Below, piece after piece: positions 6,997 through 14,160 of a stretch of DNA of 32,796 nt (positions within the stretch are counted from its first letter, which is position 1; each line of letters begins with the position of its first letter). Origin of the DNA: a virus; the IMG/VR virus record IMGVR_UViG_3300047564_005571, positions 1 through 32,796 of that record, one strand, 5' to 3'. Position numbers and translations under genes: made by a program. Below the pieces are notes generated by a model. It saw nothing but the letters and a program-made list of their open reading frames with translations. It had not been told where the DNA came from and made no database searches.

Positions 6997-7394
6997 GAAT
7001 CGGATTCGGGGCTATGAAACACCAAATCTAGCAGCTCGGGCGGTTGGTAGTTCGGTCCCTTCAGAACTTTTCCATCTTCTCGCCTCACCGGCTTTCCGTC
7101 CTCGCCCAGCTTGCTCATGTTGCTTTCAAAGACACGAGACATTGCAGTATCGAGATCAATGTTCATGTATGCAGCCATTTGGTAGCAAACAAAAACAAGG
7201 TCCGAGAGTTCCTTCAACAGCTCGATTTTGCTGCCAATGTTAAATTCTTTGTCCTGGCACTCTACGCAAGCGCAGACTACTTCGTAATACTCTTCATTGA
7301 TCAAGCGCTTTTGAAGCTGAAATCCAGCAATGCTGAAATGATTACTGAATCCAAAAGCCTCTCTAAATTCGTTGGCCTGCTGAAGAAGGGACAT
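6993..7394 (-). CDS. MazG-like nucleotide pyrophosphohydrolase
   Basis: 133 residues from ATG 7394 (MSLLQQANEF). An earlier in-frame start at 7448 would lie beyond a terminator hairpin and is rejected. The all-alpha NTP-PPase pattern is visible: INEEYYEV (metal-binding EExxE type) and KELSDLVFVCYQMA (ExxD type), followed by the KVLKGPNYQPPEL tail common to phage members. Such enzymes hydrolyse NTPs or dNTPs; a link to ppGpp control has been proposed for cyanophage MazG, but substrate is not readable here. It is first in the leftward run mazG, 52 aa, 53 aa, zinc ribbon, dcd. Confidence 0.8.
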   Translation of the reverse strand: MSLLQQANEFREAFGFSNHFSIAGFQLQKRLINEEYYEVVCACVECQDKEFNIGSKIELLKELSDLVFVCYQMAAYMNIDLDTAMSRVFESNMSKLGEDGKPVRREDGKVLKGPNYQPPELLDLVFHSPESDS

Positions 7395-7410
7395 GGGGGC
7401 AAAAAATTGT

Positions 7411-7436
7411 AAAGAAAAGCCCCGACGAATCGGGGC
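7411..7436 (-). terminator. Intrinsic terminator after the cyAbrB-like gene
   Basis: On the minus strand GCCCCGA, a four-base loop TTCG and TCGGGGC form a perfect 7-bp stem with a stable UUCG-type loop, followed by TTTTCTTT. It lies 28 bases after the stop codon of the 7464-8006 gene. Confidence 0.85.
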
Positions 7437-7463
7437 CAGGAATCTCATGACGAGATCTTTGTA

Positions 7464-8006
7464 TCAGAGTTCCAGTTCGGCGGAAGTGTCGGCAGCTTCA
7501 GTGTCACCGTCTGCGAACGCGATGATGGTGATACGACCAGGCTCGGCCTTCACTTCAACCTTGGTCTCGGGGGCAAAGCCGGCGACCTCGCTGTGACGGC
7601 CTCCGACCACGATGCTGCCCTGCTTGCCCAGCTTGATCACCGGGGAACGGTTCTTGCGGGGGGCGTAGGCACGGGTGGCGGGGGCCAGCTCGATGCCGTT
7701 GGCGGCGTTGATGGCCTCGTGGAAGGTCTGCTTCTGGTAGGTGATCTTCTCTTCCCCAGTCTCGGGGTCGATGCGCTTGGAGTAGTAGCCAGCGCCGAAC
7801 ACGACCTCGTTGCTCGGGAGGCTGCGGTTGGCAAGAACGTAATCAAGCAGGGCTTGACCAACCAGACGCTCGCCCTTGATGATTTTGGGCTTTGCGGTTT
7901 CGGTGGTTGCTTCCATTTCCAGGGTGGCTTCAGCGGTAGGCATTTCGGTTGACTCGGGGGAAGTGGCGGTGTCGGTTTCTTCTGTGGTGGGTTTGCGGCG
8001 AGGCAT
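7464..8006 (-). CDS. cyAbrB-type transcriptional regulator
   Basis: 180 residues. Residues 1-40 are a low-complexity Thr/Glu/Pro tail. Residues about 42-110 match the cyanobacteria-specific N-terminal part of cyAbrB proteins (ERLVGQALLDYVLAN, EVVFGAGYYSKR, a helix of the type FHEAINAANGI). Residues about 122-165 form an AbrB-like swapped-hairpin core (KLGKQGSIVVGGRHSEVAGF then TKVEVKAEPGRITI). In cyanobacteria cyAbrB regulators control carbon and nitrogen genes, so a phage copy may reset host metabolism or act as a chromatin-like regulator. It has its own promoter (8031-8059) and terminator (7411-7436), so it is probably a single-gene unit. Confidence 0.8.
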   Translation of the reverse strand: MPRRKPTTEETDTATSPESTEMPTAEATLEMEATTETAKPKIIKGERLVGQALLDYVLANRSLPSNEVVFGAGYYSKRIDPETGEEKITYQKQTFHEAINAANGIELAPATRAYAPRKNRSPVIKLGKQGSIVVGGRHSEVAGFAPETKVEVKAEPGRITIIAFADGDTEAADTSAELEL

Positions 8007-8030
8007 TTGCCTTTTGTTGACTGCCTGCTA

Positions 8031-8059
8031 ATCCTACAGCATGAGGGGCGGGCTTGCAA
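8031..8059 (-). promoter_or_regulatory. Sigma-70-type promoter for the cyAbrB-like gene
   Basis: -35 TTGCAA (8054-8059), a 17-base spacer and -10 TAGGAT (8031-8036), about 25 bases before the ATG at 8006. The start codon is preceded by AAAGG. The spacer lacks the dyad operator found in other promoters of this window. Confidence 0.5.
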
Positions 8060-8067
8060 GTAAAAAG

Positions 8068-8595
8068 TCAGAAGAGCAGAGCTTGGATTTGCCGCGAGGC
8101 GGCGACCTCATCAAGACGAGTCACAGCGATTCGCGCCCCAGGCCCGTCTTCGCCTGCATAGACCTTGAGGCCAGAGACCGAAACAACCAGGGCGTCGTCG
8201 TCGTAACAGACTTCTGTTAGAGCGTCGCCAATAGCACGGAGCATCTTATCACAGTCTTTGCGAGATGAGTGAAAAACGGGGGCGCTTGCTCTTACCTCGC
8301 CCCTTGCATCAAGATGGGACTTGGGGCGTGGCATGTAAAATATTGCCGAAACCATAAAAATGCCCTTCCTGTCCCAATCCTTTGGTTTCATTAGTCGCCC
8401 CATCTGAGCAACGGAATATCGCCACTCGTTCAGGCCCTTGTCCTGCTCGACCATGTTCACGATCGCCTTGGGCTTGCCGTCCTTGCCTGGAACCACTCGC
8501 CCGAAAGCGGTTTTGCTGCCCTGAGCAGCAGGGGCGCCAGAAACGAAGAACTCGATCTCGTTAGTCTTCGTCTTCCGAAGGGTCGATGATAACAT
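8068..8595 (-). CDS. RusA-like Holliday-junction resolvase
   Basis: 175 residues. The beta-rich N-terminal half has VSGAPAAQGS, and the second half has the RusA pattern of acidic residues: SSRKDCDKMLRAIGDAL at about 110-126 and CYDDDALVV at about 130-138. RusA cuts four-way DNA junctions during recombination and before packaging. It overlaps the preceding gene by 35 bases, and no later start exists before the conserved part. It belongs to the recombination set with ERF, the exonuclease and SSB. Confidence 0.82.
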   Translation of the reverse strand: MLSSTLRKTKTNEIEFFVSGAPAAQGSKTAFGRVVPGKDGKPKAIVNMVEQDKGLNEWRYSVAQMGRLMKPKDWDRKGIFMVSAIFYMPRPKSHLDARGEVRASAPVFHSSRKDCDKMLRAIGDALTEVCYDDDALVVSVSGLKVYAGEDGPGARIAVTRLDEVAASRQIQALLF

Positions 8596-9304
8596 GGTTT
8601 TCGACTGCCTCGTTGATCTTGTAAATCTCGATCAGCTTAGCAATCAAAACTCTGTTTTTTAGCTTGTCAAGCCTTGAGTTCAGCTCCCTGGCCAGGGCCT
8701 CGACCTCCTTGTAGGTGGGGGCGTGAGAAAGCCTAAGTGTCTTTACAGACTTAGCCTCTACAATATATCCTTCTTTTTTGTAAGCTTCTGGAATTGACTG
8801 GTATTTGCGCCCAGGCCCTATGTGAATTAAGATCTCGGGGTGGGTATTATGGATAATTGAAAGCATGTCATAGTATCTCATCCTTCTGTCCTCGCCCCCT
8901 TTCATTTCGGAAATGGCGATCGTCAGTCGCCTAAATTCCCAGTACGAGGGCGGAAAAACAAAAGATTTGGGATCTTCATTTTTGAGCCAGTCAATAAATC
9001 TTCTTGCGTATTTCCGCTTCGATTTATCGGCAAGTTCAAGGTGGGCGCAGTTGCCTAAAAACTCTGGCAAGTTTCTGATGCCAAGCCCATGACGAACATT
9101 AAACAAAAAGTCTTTGATTCCCGAAAGTTTTATTTCCCGCCCCTTGACGTTTTTGTAACCTTTGTAAACTTTTCTTTCTACGATTTCGTTCATCACCTCA
9201 AAAAAGAAAGGTGATTTCTGCCTGTTCATGATGGCAGGAAGATGCAGCTTTGCAGTGGCTACAAGCCTTGCATCGTAGAACTCGTCATTTTTGTCCTTCA
9301 GCAT
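8561..9304 (-). CDS. Unknown 247-residue basic protein
   Basis: Mostly helical and Lys/Arg-rich; a Lys/Arg-rich middle (ADKSKRKYARRFIDWLKNED) and a C-terminal helix with acidic end (IIDPSEDED). The gene starts inside the end of the dNMP kinase gene (20-base overlap) and runs 35 bases into rusA, so the three are co-translated. No Cys or metal motif stands out and I do not recognise a family. A DNA-associated role is possible from charge and context only. Confidence 0.6.
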   Translation of the reverse strand: MLKDKNDEFYDARLVATAKLHLPAIMNRQKSPFFFEVMNEIVERKVYKGYKNVKGREIKLSGIKDFLFNVRHGLGIRNLPEFLGNCAHLELADKSKRKYARRFIDWLKNEDPKSFVFPPSYWEFRRLTIAISEMKGGEDRRMRYYDMLSIIHNTHPEILIHIGPGRKYQSIPEAYKKEGYIVEAKSVKTLRLSHAPTYKEVEALARELNSRLDKLKNRVLIAKLIEIYKINEAVENHVIIDPSEDED

Positions 9305-9842
9305 TGATCAGGAAGCTGCTCAGCTTGTCGTGCAGATCTTGAATTGACCCGTCGTTTACGATAATACGAGAGAAACCATCCCAATGATCAAGCTGGCCCT
9401 CGGAGGAATGATTTTCGCCATTCTCGGTTCCGGGGCGAATAATCTTCCATATTTCCCCGCCCATCTCCTTGATAGCCATTGCTTCATTGAGAAATCTCAC
9501 ATCGTCTGCTACCACGAAAGAACCAAGAGATTTCACTTTCGCCTCCCAACATTTAATCCAAAATCTTTTTTCGATTTTTTCTCGCCCCCACTCTGTTCCA
9601 AGTGTTTGCATTAGCGTTCTGATTCTTACGCCAAGCTCAGGGACGATATATTCCTTCTTCAGGATCAGCTCTTCCGCTTCGCACATTGAATAGCCGATCT
9701 CCATCAGCATGGCCTTCAACATTCTTTTCAGGGTTGAAGCAAATGGGACAATCTCCCAGCCATAGTCTTCTAGGTAGCTTGCAACAGTTGACTTGCCCGA
9801 GCCGGGGGCGGGGCTGTAAAGACCAATGATTTTGATGCTCAT
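9285..9842 (-). CDS. Deoxynucleoside monophosphate kinase, T4 gp1-like
   Basis: 185 residues. The Walker A loop is SPAPGSGKST at about 10-19. RTLMQTLGTEWGRE (about 74-87) is the typical dNMP-kinase segment, followed by FVVADDVRFLNEA (about 109-121), which carries the lid and substrate-side acidic residues. The enzyme phosphorylates dNMPs, often from degraded host DNA, to supply replication. It follows a terminator-like hairpin at 9863-9882 and overlaps the next gene by 20 bases. Confidence 0.85.
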   Translation of the reverse strand: MSIKIIGLYSPAPGSGKSTVASYLEDYGWEIVPFASTLKRMLKAMLMEIGYSMCEAEELILKKEYIVPELGVRIRTLMQTLGTEWGREKIEKRFWIKCWEAKVKSLGSFVVADDVRFLNEAMAIKEMGGEIWKIIRPGTENGENHSSEGQLDHWDGFSRIIVNDGSIQDLHDKLSSFLINAEGQK

Positions 9843-9862
9843 TGCAAAAGTTGATAGTTGAA

Positions 9863-9882
9863 AGCCCCCTGTTACGGGGGCT
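9863..9882 (-). terminator. Terminator-like hairpin upstream of the dNMP kinase gene
   Basis: AGCCCCC, a 6-base loop and GGGGGCT make a perfect 7-bp GC-rich stem. On the minus strand it is followed only by TTTC, so termination may be weak and serve to reduce read-through from the ERF-exonuclease-SSB unit into the kinase genes. Confidence 0.5.
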
Positions 9883-9978
9883 ATGCCTGGGCTTACAAGC
9901 TTATTCCTTGATGCCGCCCAGAATACCTGACTTGGTACGGAACCGCGACATTCCCTTCAGAGACCGCTGATTGCATCT

Positions 9979-10077
9979 TTACCTTTCGCCTGCCACATGG
10001 CCCGAGTAGCAGAGGTTTTGATGCGCGGAGGAAAGCTCCTGCCATGAGTCGAAGCATTCGCTATGCCAGGCTTTCAT
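9979..10077 (-). CDS. Tiny ORF (32 aa) coupled to ssb
   Basis: Starts MKAWHSECFDSW at an ATG that overlaps the ssb stop as TGATG, the overlap type used repeatedly in this genome. The product is short, with Trp, Cys and His residues, and matches nothing I know. Support is the coupling only. The stretch from here to 9883 holds no other convincing gene. Confidence 0.4.
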   Translation of the reverse strand: MKAWHSECFDSWQELSSAHQNLCYSGHVAGER

Positions 10078-10451
10078 CAGAACGGCACTTCGTCCTCTTC
10101 TTCCTCGTCAGAGGAACGCAGAGGGCGCAGCGGGGCGGGGGCATCCTTGGAGGGATTGGGCGGGATCGAGAAACCAGATCCGTTCATGTAAACCTGGGAA
10201 TACTTCGTCCCATCCTTCTTGGTCTTTTCGATTACAGCAGAAATGGTGCCGCTTAGCGTGACCTGATCCCCATCGTTGATAAACTTTTCGATGGGCGCCA
10301 TTCGCTTGCCATAAAACTTGGCGTTCACATAGAAGACATTTTTGCCTCCATCGCCCTTGCAGCGAATGCCAATTGAAATCGAATCCCCATAATCGCTGTT
10401 TTCGATTCTGGGTTTGCCGGAGACGTAACCGACAGCAGTGAGAGAAAGCAT
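10077..10451 (-). CDS. ssb: Single-stranded DNA-binding protein
   Basis: 124 residues. The N-terminal 90 residues form an OB-fold with alternating strands (ISIGIRCKGD, NVFYVNAKFYGKR, GDQVTLSGTISAVIE, YSQVYMNGSGF). A Pro-rich linker follows, and then an acidic C-terminal tip DEEEEDEVPF, close to the DDDIPF tip that recruits partner proteins in bacterial SSBs. It coats ssDNA during replication and annealing. It follows the exonuclease by 18 bases and is coupled to a 32-aa ORF. Confidence 0.85.
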   Translation of the reverse strand: MLSLTAVGYVSGKPRIENSDYGDSISIGIRCKGDGGKNVFYVNAKFYGKRMAPIEKFINDGDQVTLSGTISAVIEKTKKDGTKYSQVYMNGSGFSIPPNPSKDAPAPLRPLRSSDEEEEDEVPF

Positions 10452-10469
10452 GATTGTTTTGCGAGTGTG

Positions 10470-11255
10470 TTAGATAGAAAGTTCTTCGGCTTCCTCTTGC
10501 ACCGGGCGAGGAAGTTTACAGTCAATCAGTTCGCAATAGGCGGAGAACCGCTCAACAAACCCAAGGACTGCCTTCTTCAGCTCGGCTGAATCAAGAATGT
10601 GAAGCTGTGGCTCTCTCCAGTCGTAACAGACGCATATTACACCCTGTTTGATCAAAGTGTCAAGTTCGCCGTTTCTGACCCCGATGTTGTGAGCCAGGGC
10701 GTAGGCCCCGATCTGCAGGAAAGCATCCTTGTACTTTGACTTAGGCTTTGTTTTTTTACCCTTCTCCTCGTTTTCGTATTCCTTGTAAGACCTGACCGTT
10801 TTCCAGTCCCAAATAGAATATTTATCTCTAAACTTAAATCTTGCATCAGCGGTCCCGGCGTATCCCTCAGGGCAAAACAGCACACCCTCAAGAGAGAAAT
10901 CTTTCCTGAGTTTTTCGCCCTCGGTATTCTCTCGCTTAATCTCTTCAAGCAGTGGGTTGATGTAAAATAAATACTCGTTAATGTTGTAGTTTACGATTTC
11001 CTCATAAGTTCCTTCGTCTTCGTGACCAGCAGTAGAAATTCCGAGCAAAGTGCTTTCAATCTCTGCGTGAATGATCTTCCCCCTGCGCTGCGCTCTAATT
11101 ACAATCTCCTCCCAGTCTGGTTCATTTCTACGCCAAAACTCAAGACCCTTTTGCTTGCTGGGGTCAAACATTTCACTTGTCGCCCCTAGCACAATACTAA
11201 CAGAAGCGTACTCCTCGTTGTCTTTGATGTAAAAACCTGAAGTTGGGTGAACCAT
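10470..11255 (-). CDS. PD-(D/E)XK exonuclease of the RecB/Cas4-like type
   Basis: 261 residues. The nuclease core is readable: GKIIHAEIES (about 59-68), GYAGTADARF with Asp137, SIWDWKT with Asp150 and Lys152, and AFLQIGAYALAHN with Gln181 and Tyr185. This matches phage exonucleases that resect DNA ends for single-strand annealing. It lies between ERF and ssb, the classic partner set. Cas4-type iron-sulphur cysteines are not evident. Confidence 0.82.
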   Translation of the reverse strand: MVHPTSGFYIKDNEEYASVSIVLGATSEMFDPSKQKGLEFWRRNEPDWEEIVIRAQRRGKIIHAEIESTLLGISTAGHEDEGTYEEIVNYNINEYLFYINPLLEEIKRENTEGEKLRKDFSLEGVLFCPEGYAGTADARFKFRDKYSIWDWKTVRSYKEYENEEKGKKTKPKSKYKDAFLQIGAYALAHNIGVRNGELDTLIKQGVICVCYDWREPQLHILDSAELKKAVLGFVERFSAYCELIDCKLPRPVQEEAEELSI

Positions 11256-11294
11256 TTTGAAAACCTGCTAGAATTTAGTAAATGACTGATTCAG

Positions 11295-11600
11295 ATGCAG
11301 TCCAGAATCGAGGAAACAGTTCTCGTCCACTCTCGCACGGTTCGCTCTCGGTTCAGACAAGACATCTTTGAAAGTTGGGATTACAAGTGTGCTTATTGTG
11401 GCGAGCACGCTGAAAGCCTTGACCACGTACTGCCAAAAATGAAAGGGGGGCTGACAGTCGCCAAAAACCTTGTTCCCGCATGTTTGCCCTGCAACAGAAA
11501 GAAGGGGCATCGAGAAGTTTTCAGTTGGTGGCGAGAGCAGCCCTACTGGTCTGAAATTGGGCGGGATAAGCTAATTGACTGGCTAGTTAGAGAGGCTTGA
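11295..11600 (+). CDS. HNH endonuclease
   Basis: 101 residues on the strand opposite to its neighbours. The core is CAYCGEHAESLDHVLP (about 36-51), GGLTVAKNLVPAC and CNRKKG: two zinc Cys pairs, the DHxxP metal-binding strand and the conserved Asn. Such small HNH proteins may be free-standing homing nucleases or packaging-related. It lies between the exonuclease and a membrane-protein gene and overlaps the convergent gene 11583-11927 by 18 bases. The inverted orientation suggests a later insertion into the recombination operon. Confidence 0.82.
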   Translation: MQSRIEETVLVHSRTVRSRFRQDIFESWDYKCAYCGEHAESLDHVLPKMKGGLTVAKNLVPACLPCNRKKGHREVFSWWREQPYWSEIGRDKLIDWLVREA

Positions 11601-11927
11601 TTCCTCTTTCCACTGGACTTCTGCTGGTTGGCACTTGCGAAGGAGGTACAGAACACGTTGCGCTTGCTTGCCGTTCAGCAACTGAGTTACGTCAACCTGA
11701 ACTGCATGTTCAGTATCAACGATGATTTCAATTGCTGTGGTTTGACTTGGATCAATTCCAAGAATCTCTGACAGCTCTTTTGCAAACCAACCATGCCCCG
11801 TAACAAATCCAAGCTCGGGCTCGGGCTCGGGCTTTTTCTTTGCGGGGGCGTAAACAAACTGAATTGCGATCAGAGCTGGAAGGGTAAGGATCAGGCAGCA
11901 AATTGCATACTGAAAAGTATCAATCAT
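11583..11927 (-). CDS. Small membrane-anchored protein, unknown function
   Basis: 114 residues from ATG 11927, which overlaps the ERF stop as TGATG. One N-terminal hydrophobic segment (about 7-28, AICCLILTLPALIAIQFVYA) is followed by a Lys/Pro/Glu linker (KKKPEPEPE) and a soluble domain of about 75 residues with no motif I know. It probably sits in the inner membrane with the domain in the cytoplasm or periplasm. Co-transcription with ERF suggests expression in the same phase. Confidence 0.6.
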   Translation of the reverse strand: MIDTFQYAICCLILTLPALIAIQFVYAPAKKKPEPEPELGFVTGHGWFAKELSEILGIDPSQTTAIEIIVDTEHAVQVDVTQLLNGKQAQRVLYLLRKCQPAEVQWKEESSLSN

Positions 11928-12703
11928 CACTCGTCCTCATCGCCCTTGAACAGGCTTTCGGCTGCTTTCTCAAGAGCCTCGATGCTATTGCTCTTGGGCT
12001 TGTCAACTACGGGGGGTTGAACAATCTGTTCGCCCTTGCTATTTTTTCCAGCGTTCAAGTTTGAGATCAACTTGGAATCTGCAATCTTGTAAGCCTGAGT
12101 TGCTTTGGAGTCAGCAATCTCAGAGAAGTTGCTTGCACTGCAGAGCTTCAGGAAGGTTGTCTGGCCAAATGCCGTCAGCCCAAGCTCCTTCAGCTTCATC
12201 TCCAGCTCCTCCTGGATCGGGGCCTGGCGGGCCGGGGCGACGGAATCCCCTGGGGAGTAGGCGCGGGTCTTCTTGGCGGCCTGAGTGGGCTCCTGGGCGG
12301 GGCCTGGGCCGCTCTTGGGCGCCCCGAGAGTGGCGTCAAGCTCATCGTGCTCAACGATCTCCATTGCCGTTACCCAGAGATAACGACGGAGATATGTTTG
12401 CACCGCCCCAAGGTTTTGAATGTCATGAGCCCCCTTGAGGGCGGCAGAAGACATCGGGCTGTTAATTTGAATCCCAGGGCCTTCGGGGTCTTCCGTATCA
12501 AGAATCGTCAGATTTGCACTTTCCGCCCCATAGCTCACGATTCCGCACAGGCCAACCTGAGCAAAGATTTCTTGAACTGTTGGCAGGAAGTCGCCAAGTT
12601 CAAAGTAGTTGTAACCTGCAAATTTATTGCGCCCGGTCTTTTTCAGCTCACGACGCTGAAGCTCGGTGCGGGCCTGGTTGAGCTTGGAATAGACGTTGGC
12701 CAT
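11927..12703 (-). CDS. ERF-family single-strand annealing protein
   Basis: 258 residues. The N-terminal about 135 residues carry the ERF pattern: an amphipathic start, NKFAGYNYFELGDFLPTVQE, a beta stretch with ANLTILDTED, and HDIQNLGAVQTYLRRYLWV. A long Pro/Ala/Gly linker (about 143-180) leads to a C-terminal helical region and an acidic tail (KGDEDE), possibly a partner contact. ERF proteins anneal complementary ssDNA and, with the exonuclease and SSB encoded downstream, form a phage recombination system. It is the first gene after promoter 12754-12782. Confidence 0.8.
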   Translation of the reverse strand: MANVYSKLNQARTELQRRELKKTGRNKFAGYNYFELGDFLPTVQEIFAQVGLCGIVSYGAESANLTILDTEDPEGPGIQINSPMSSAALKGAHDIQNLGAVQTYLRRYLWVTAMEIVEHDELDATLGAPKSGPGPAQEPTQAAKKTRAYSPGDSVAPARQAPIQEELEMKLKELGLTAFGQTTFLKLCSASNFSEIADSKATQAYKIADSKLISNLNAGKNSKGEQIVQPPVVDKPKSNSIEALEKAAESLFKGDEDE

Positions 12704-12753
12704 AGATTCTGTCTCTGAGGGGCGTAGGATGGTCGAATCCCCCTTCGGCTAAC

Positions 12754-12782
12754 AAGGTAGGACCATTGGGGCCATTTGTCAA
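12754..12782 (-). promoter_or_regulatory. Promoter P1 with dyad operator, ahead of ERF
   Basis: -35 TTGACA (12777-12782), 17-base spacer AATGGCCCCAATGGTCC, -10 TACCTT (12754-12759). The spacer fits nnnGGnnCCAnnGGTGC, shared with four further promoters here (16515, 22993, 24473, 29724). The start codon of ERF is about 50 bases downstream. Confidence 0.8.
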
Positions 12783-12793
12783 GAACCGGGGCG

Positions 12794-13081
12794 ATGCACA
12801 CAAGAGGAAGCACGAACCTGAATCGAATCCTCCGTGTCACCGCGCACCTTCTTTTTGAGAAGGGGCAGGATGTCGGAGAAGTCTACGGTCTGATGCAGGG
12901 GTTTGTTGACAGATATATGCTGCAAAAGTGGTACGAGGCGTACTGCTCTCACAACGGGCTGCCGAATGATGTGAATCGGGCGAAGAATAAATTTCGCCTG
13001 CCGATGCCCCCGATCAACTGGGACGAGATCACCGTGGAGGCATTAGAAGAAAAAACTCAGTCGCATCTTGACTGGCTGTGA
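12794..13081 (+). CDS. Unknown small protein (95 aa)
   Basis: Start taken at ATG 12794; a TTG at 12776 falls in the -35 box of the divergent promoter. The product has RILRVTAHLLFEKGQDVGEV, a basic centre and an acidic C-terminus ending HLDWL. No domain recognised. It leads a short rightward group of three genes and lies back to back with the ERF operon. Confidence 0.5.
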   Translation: MHTRGSTNLNRILRVTAHLLFEKGQDVGEVYGLMQGFVDRYMLQKWYEAYCSHNGLPNDVNRAKNKFRLPMPPINWDEITVEALEEKTQSHLDWL

Positions 13082-13131
13082 CCCCCTGGCCTGACGGCTA
13101 ACCTGAGGGATGCCGATACGCTGCTTCAGTC

Positions 13132-13347
13132 ATGGCATCTGCCCTTGCTTTTTCAAATGGCAACCAGGGCGAAACAGAACAGAAAACCGTACACACCATT
13201 CCACCTATCATCCGAGATCTGCTCGGTGATCTTGCTGAAATCAGGCGCGTTACTCTGACTGAATCACCTCAAATCCTTCCCTTGATCGCCCCCTCTCTGA
13301 TCGAGGCAGAAGTTCACATTCGGCAACTCTGGGCCTCTCAAATGTAA
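13132..13347 (+). CDS. Unknown small protein (71 aa)
   Basis: ATG 13132. A polar N-terminus is followed by a helical part (PIIRDLLGDLAEIRRV, LIEAEVHIRQLW). It ends five bases before the next gene. No family recognised. Confidence 0.5.
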   Translation: MASALAFSNGNQGETEQKTVHTIPPIIRDLLGDLAEIRRVTLTESPQILPLIAPSLIEAEVHIRQLWASQM

Positions 13348-13352
13348 TCATC

Positions 13353-13616
13353 ATGGCTGGTCGCAGCAGGACATCTCGCTACTACGCCTCCAACCCGGAG
13401 GCCAGGCGCAAGAGGAATGCGTATCAGCGCAAATACAATAAAAAGCCCTCGGTGAAAGACGCCTCAGAAGAGAGGTGGACCGAGAGACGGCGGAGGGGGA
13501 TTGCTGGCAAAGGGGGGAAAGATCTAAGTCACACCAAAGATGGGAAAATGGTGCTTGAAAGCCCCAAAAGGAATAGGGCGAGAAACGGCAGTAACGGTAA
13601 GAGCACCAAAAAATAA
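13353..13616 (+). CDS. Very basic small protein of a family common in cyanophages
   Basis: 87 residues, strongly Lys/Arg-rich throughout: SRTSRYYASNPEARRKRNAY, then KPSVKDA, GKGGKDLSHTKDG, and a tail RNRARNGSNGKSTKK. The YYxSNPEAR, GKGGxDxSHTKxG and KNRARNxxxGKSTKK pattern is one I know from cyanophage and T4-like genomes as a conserved hypothetical. High charge suggests nucleic-acid binding. Function is not established. The convergent gene 13620-13991 ends 3 bases away. Confidence 0.7.
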   Translation: MAGRSRTSRYYASNPEARRKRNAYQRKYNKKPSVKDASEERWTERRRRGIAGKGGKDLSHTKDGKMVLESPKRNRARNGSNGKSTKK

Positions 13617-13619
13617 GGG

Positions 13620-13991
13620 CTACGGGATAATACCCAGATAGCCCTGTGTTTCTGCTGCGTTGGCCACAGAAAGCGTTTCGATGCAGTCAAATACAGTTGA
13701 CCAGCAAGCTGTCACTGATCTGATTGCTTCTTTTTGCGCCATCATGTCACCGTCTTCCTTGGCCTCGATTTCATCCAAGAAGAAAGCCATCTTTCTTTCG
13801 CACCCGAGAAGAATAACCTGAGCCAGGTAAACCTTCTCCGAGAATGAGATGTTGAGGCTCTCTGCCATGCTCACCACTAGGGCAACTGACGCTGATGGCT
13901 TTGCAACCTGGGGATCATCCAGTTCGTCTCTGAAGTTATCGTCGTCGTTGAGATAGCTGTTCATCTTGCTCGTGGCAAGTTGCGTAATCAC
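13620..13991 (-). CDS. Unknown helical protein (123 aa)
   Basis: Starts at GTG 13991 (MITQLATSKMNSY), one base after the stop of the upstream gene, with GGAGG about 18 bases before it; ATG 13964 is an alternative. It has SVALVVSMAESLNISF, KVYLAQVILL and a polar C-terminus. No motif recognised. It is the last gene of a leftward run of small genes. Confidence 0.5.
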   Translation of the reverse strand: MITQLATSKMNSYLNDDDNFRDELDDPQVAKPSASVALVVSMAESLNISFSEKVYLAQVILLGCERKMAFFLDEIEAKEDGDMMAQKEAIRSVTACWSTVFDCIETLSVANAAETQGYLGIIP

Positions 13992-13992
13992 T

Positions 13993-14160
13993 TTAACAGT
14001 CTTCCCTCCTCCTCCAGGTGCGACTGTGACACCAGAACTCTCTGAGCCTTACGCCCTTCCAATGCATTAACGTTTCAGGTTCCTGCTTGCCCCATCTCAC
14101 CATTCCACGGGGATCTGCATCTTCCGCCGTTGGTAGCCTGTCCTTGATCCACTCTGTCAT
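13993..14160 (-). CDS. Small Trp/Arg-rich protein (55 aa)
   Basis: ATG 14160 overlaps the upstream stop as ATGA; stop TAA at 13993-13995. Starts MTEWIKDRLPTAEDADPRGM and ends CHSRTWRRREDC. The WI-x-DRLP opening recalls the start of DUF551-type phage proteins. Overlap with the upstream gene supports it. Function unknown. Confidence 0.55.
   Translation of the reverse strand: MTEWIKDRLPTAEDADPRGMVRWGKQEPETLMHWKGVRLREFWCHSRTWRRREDC

Noticed and set aside
9901-9951. 16-codon minus-strand ORF (MSRFRTKSGILGG...)
   Set aside because: Basic and preceded by AAGGGA, but too short to support without homologues.
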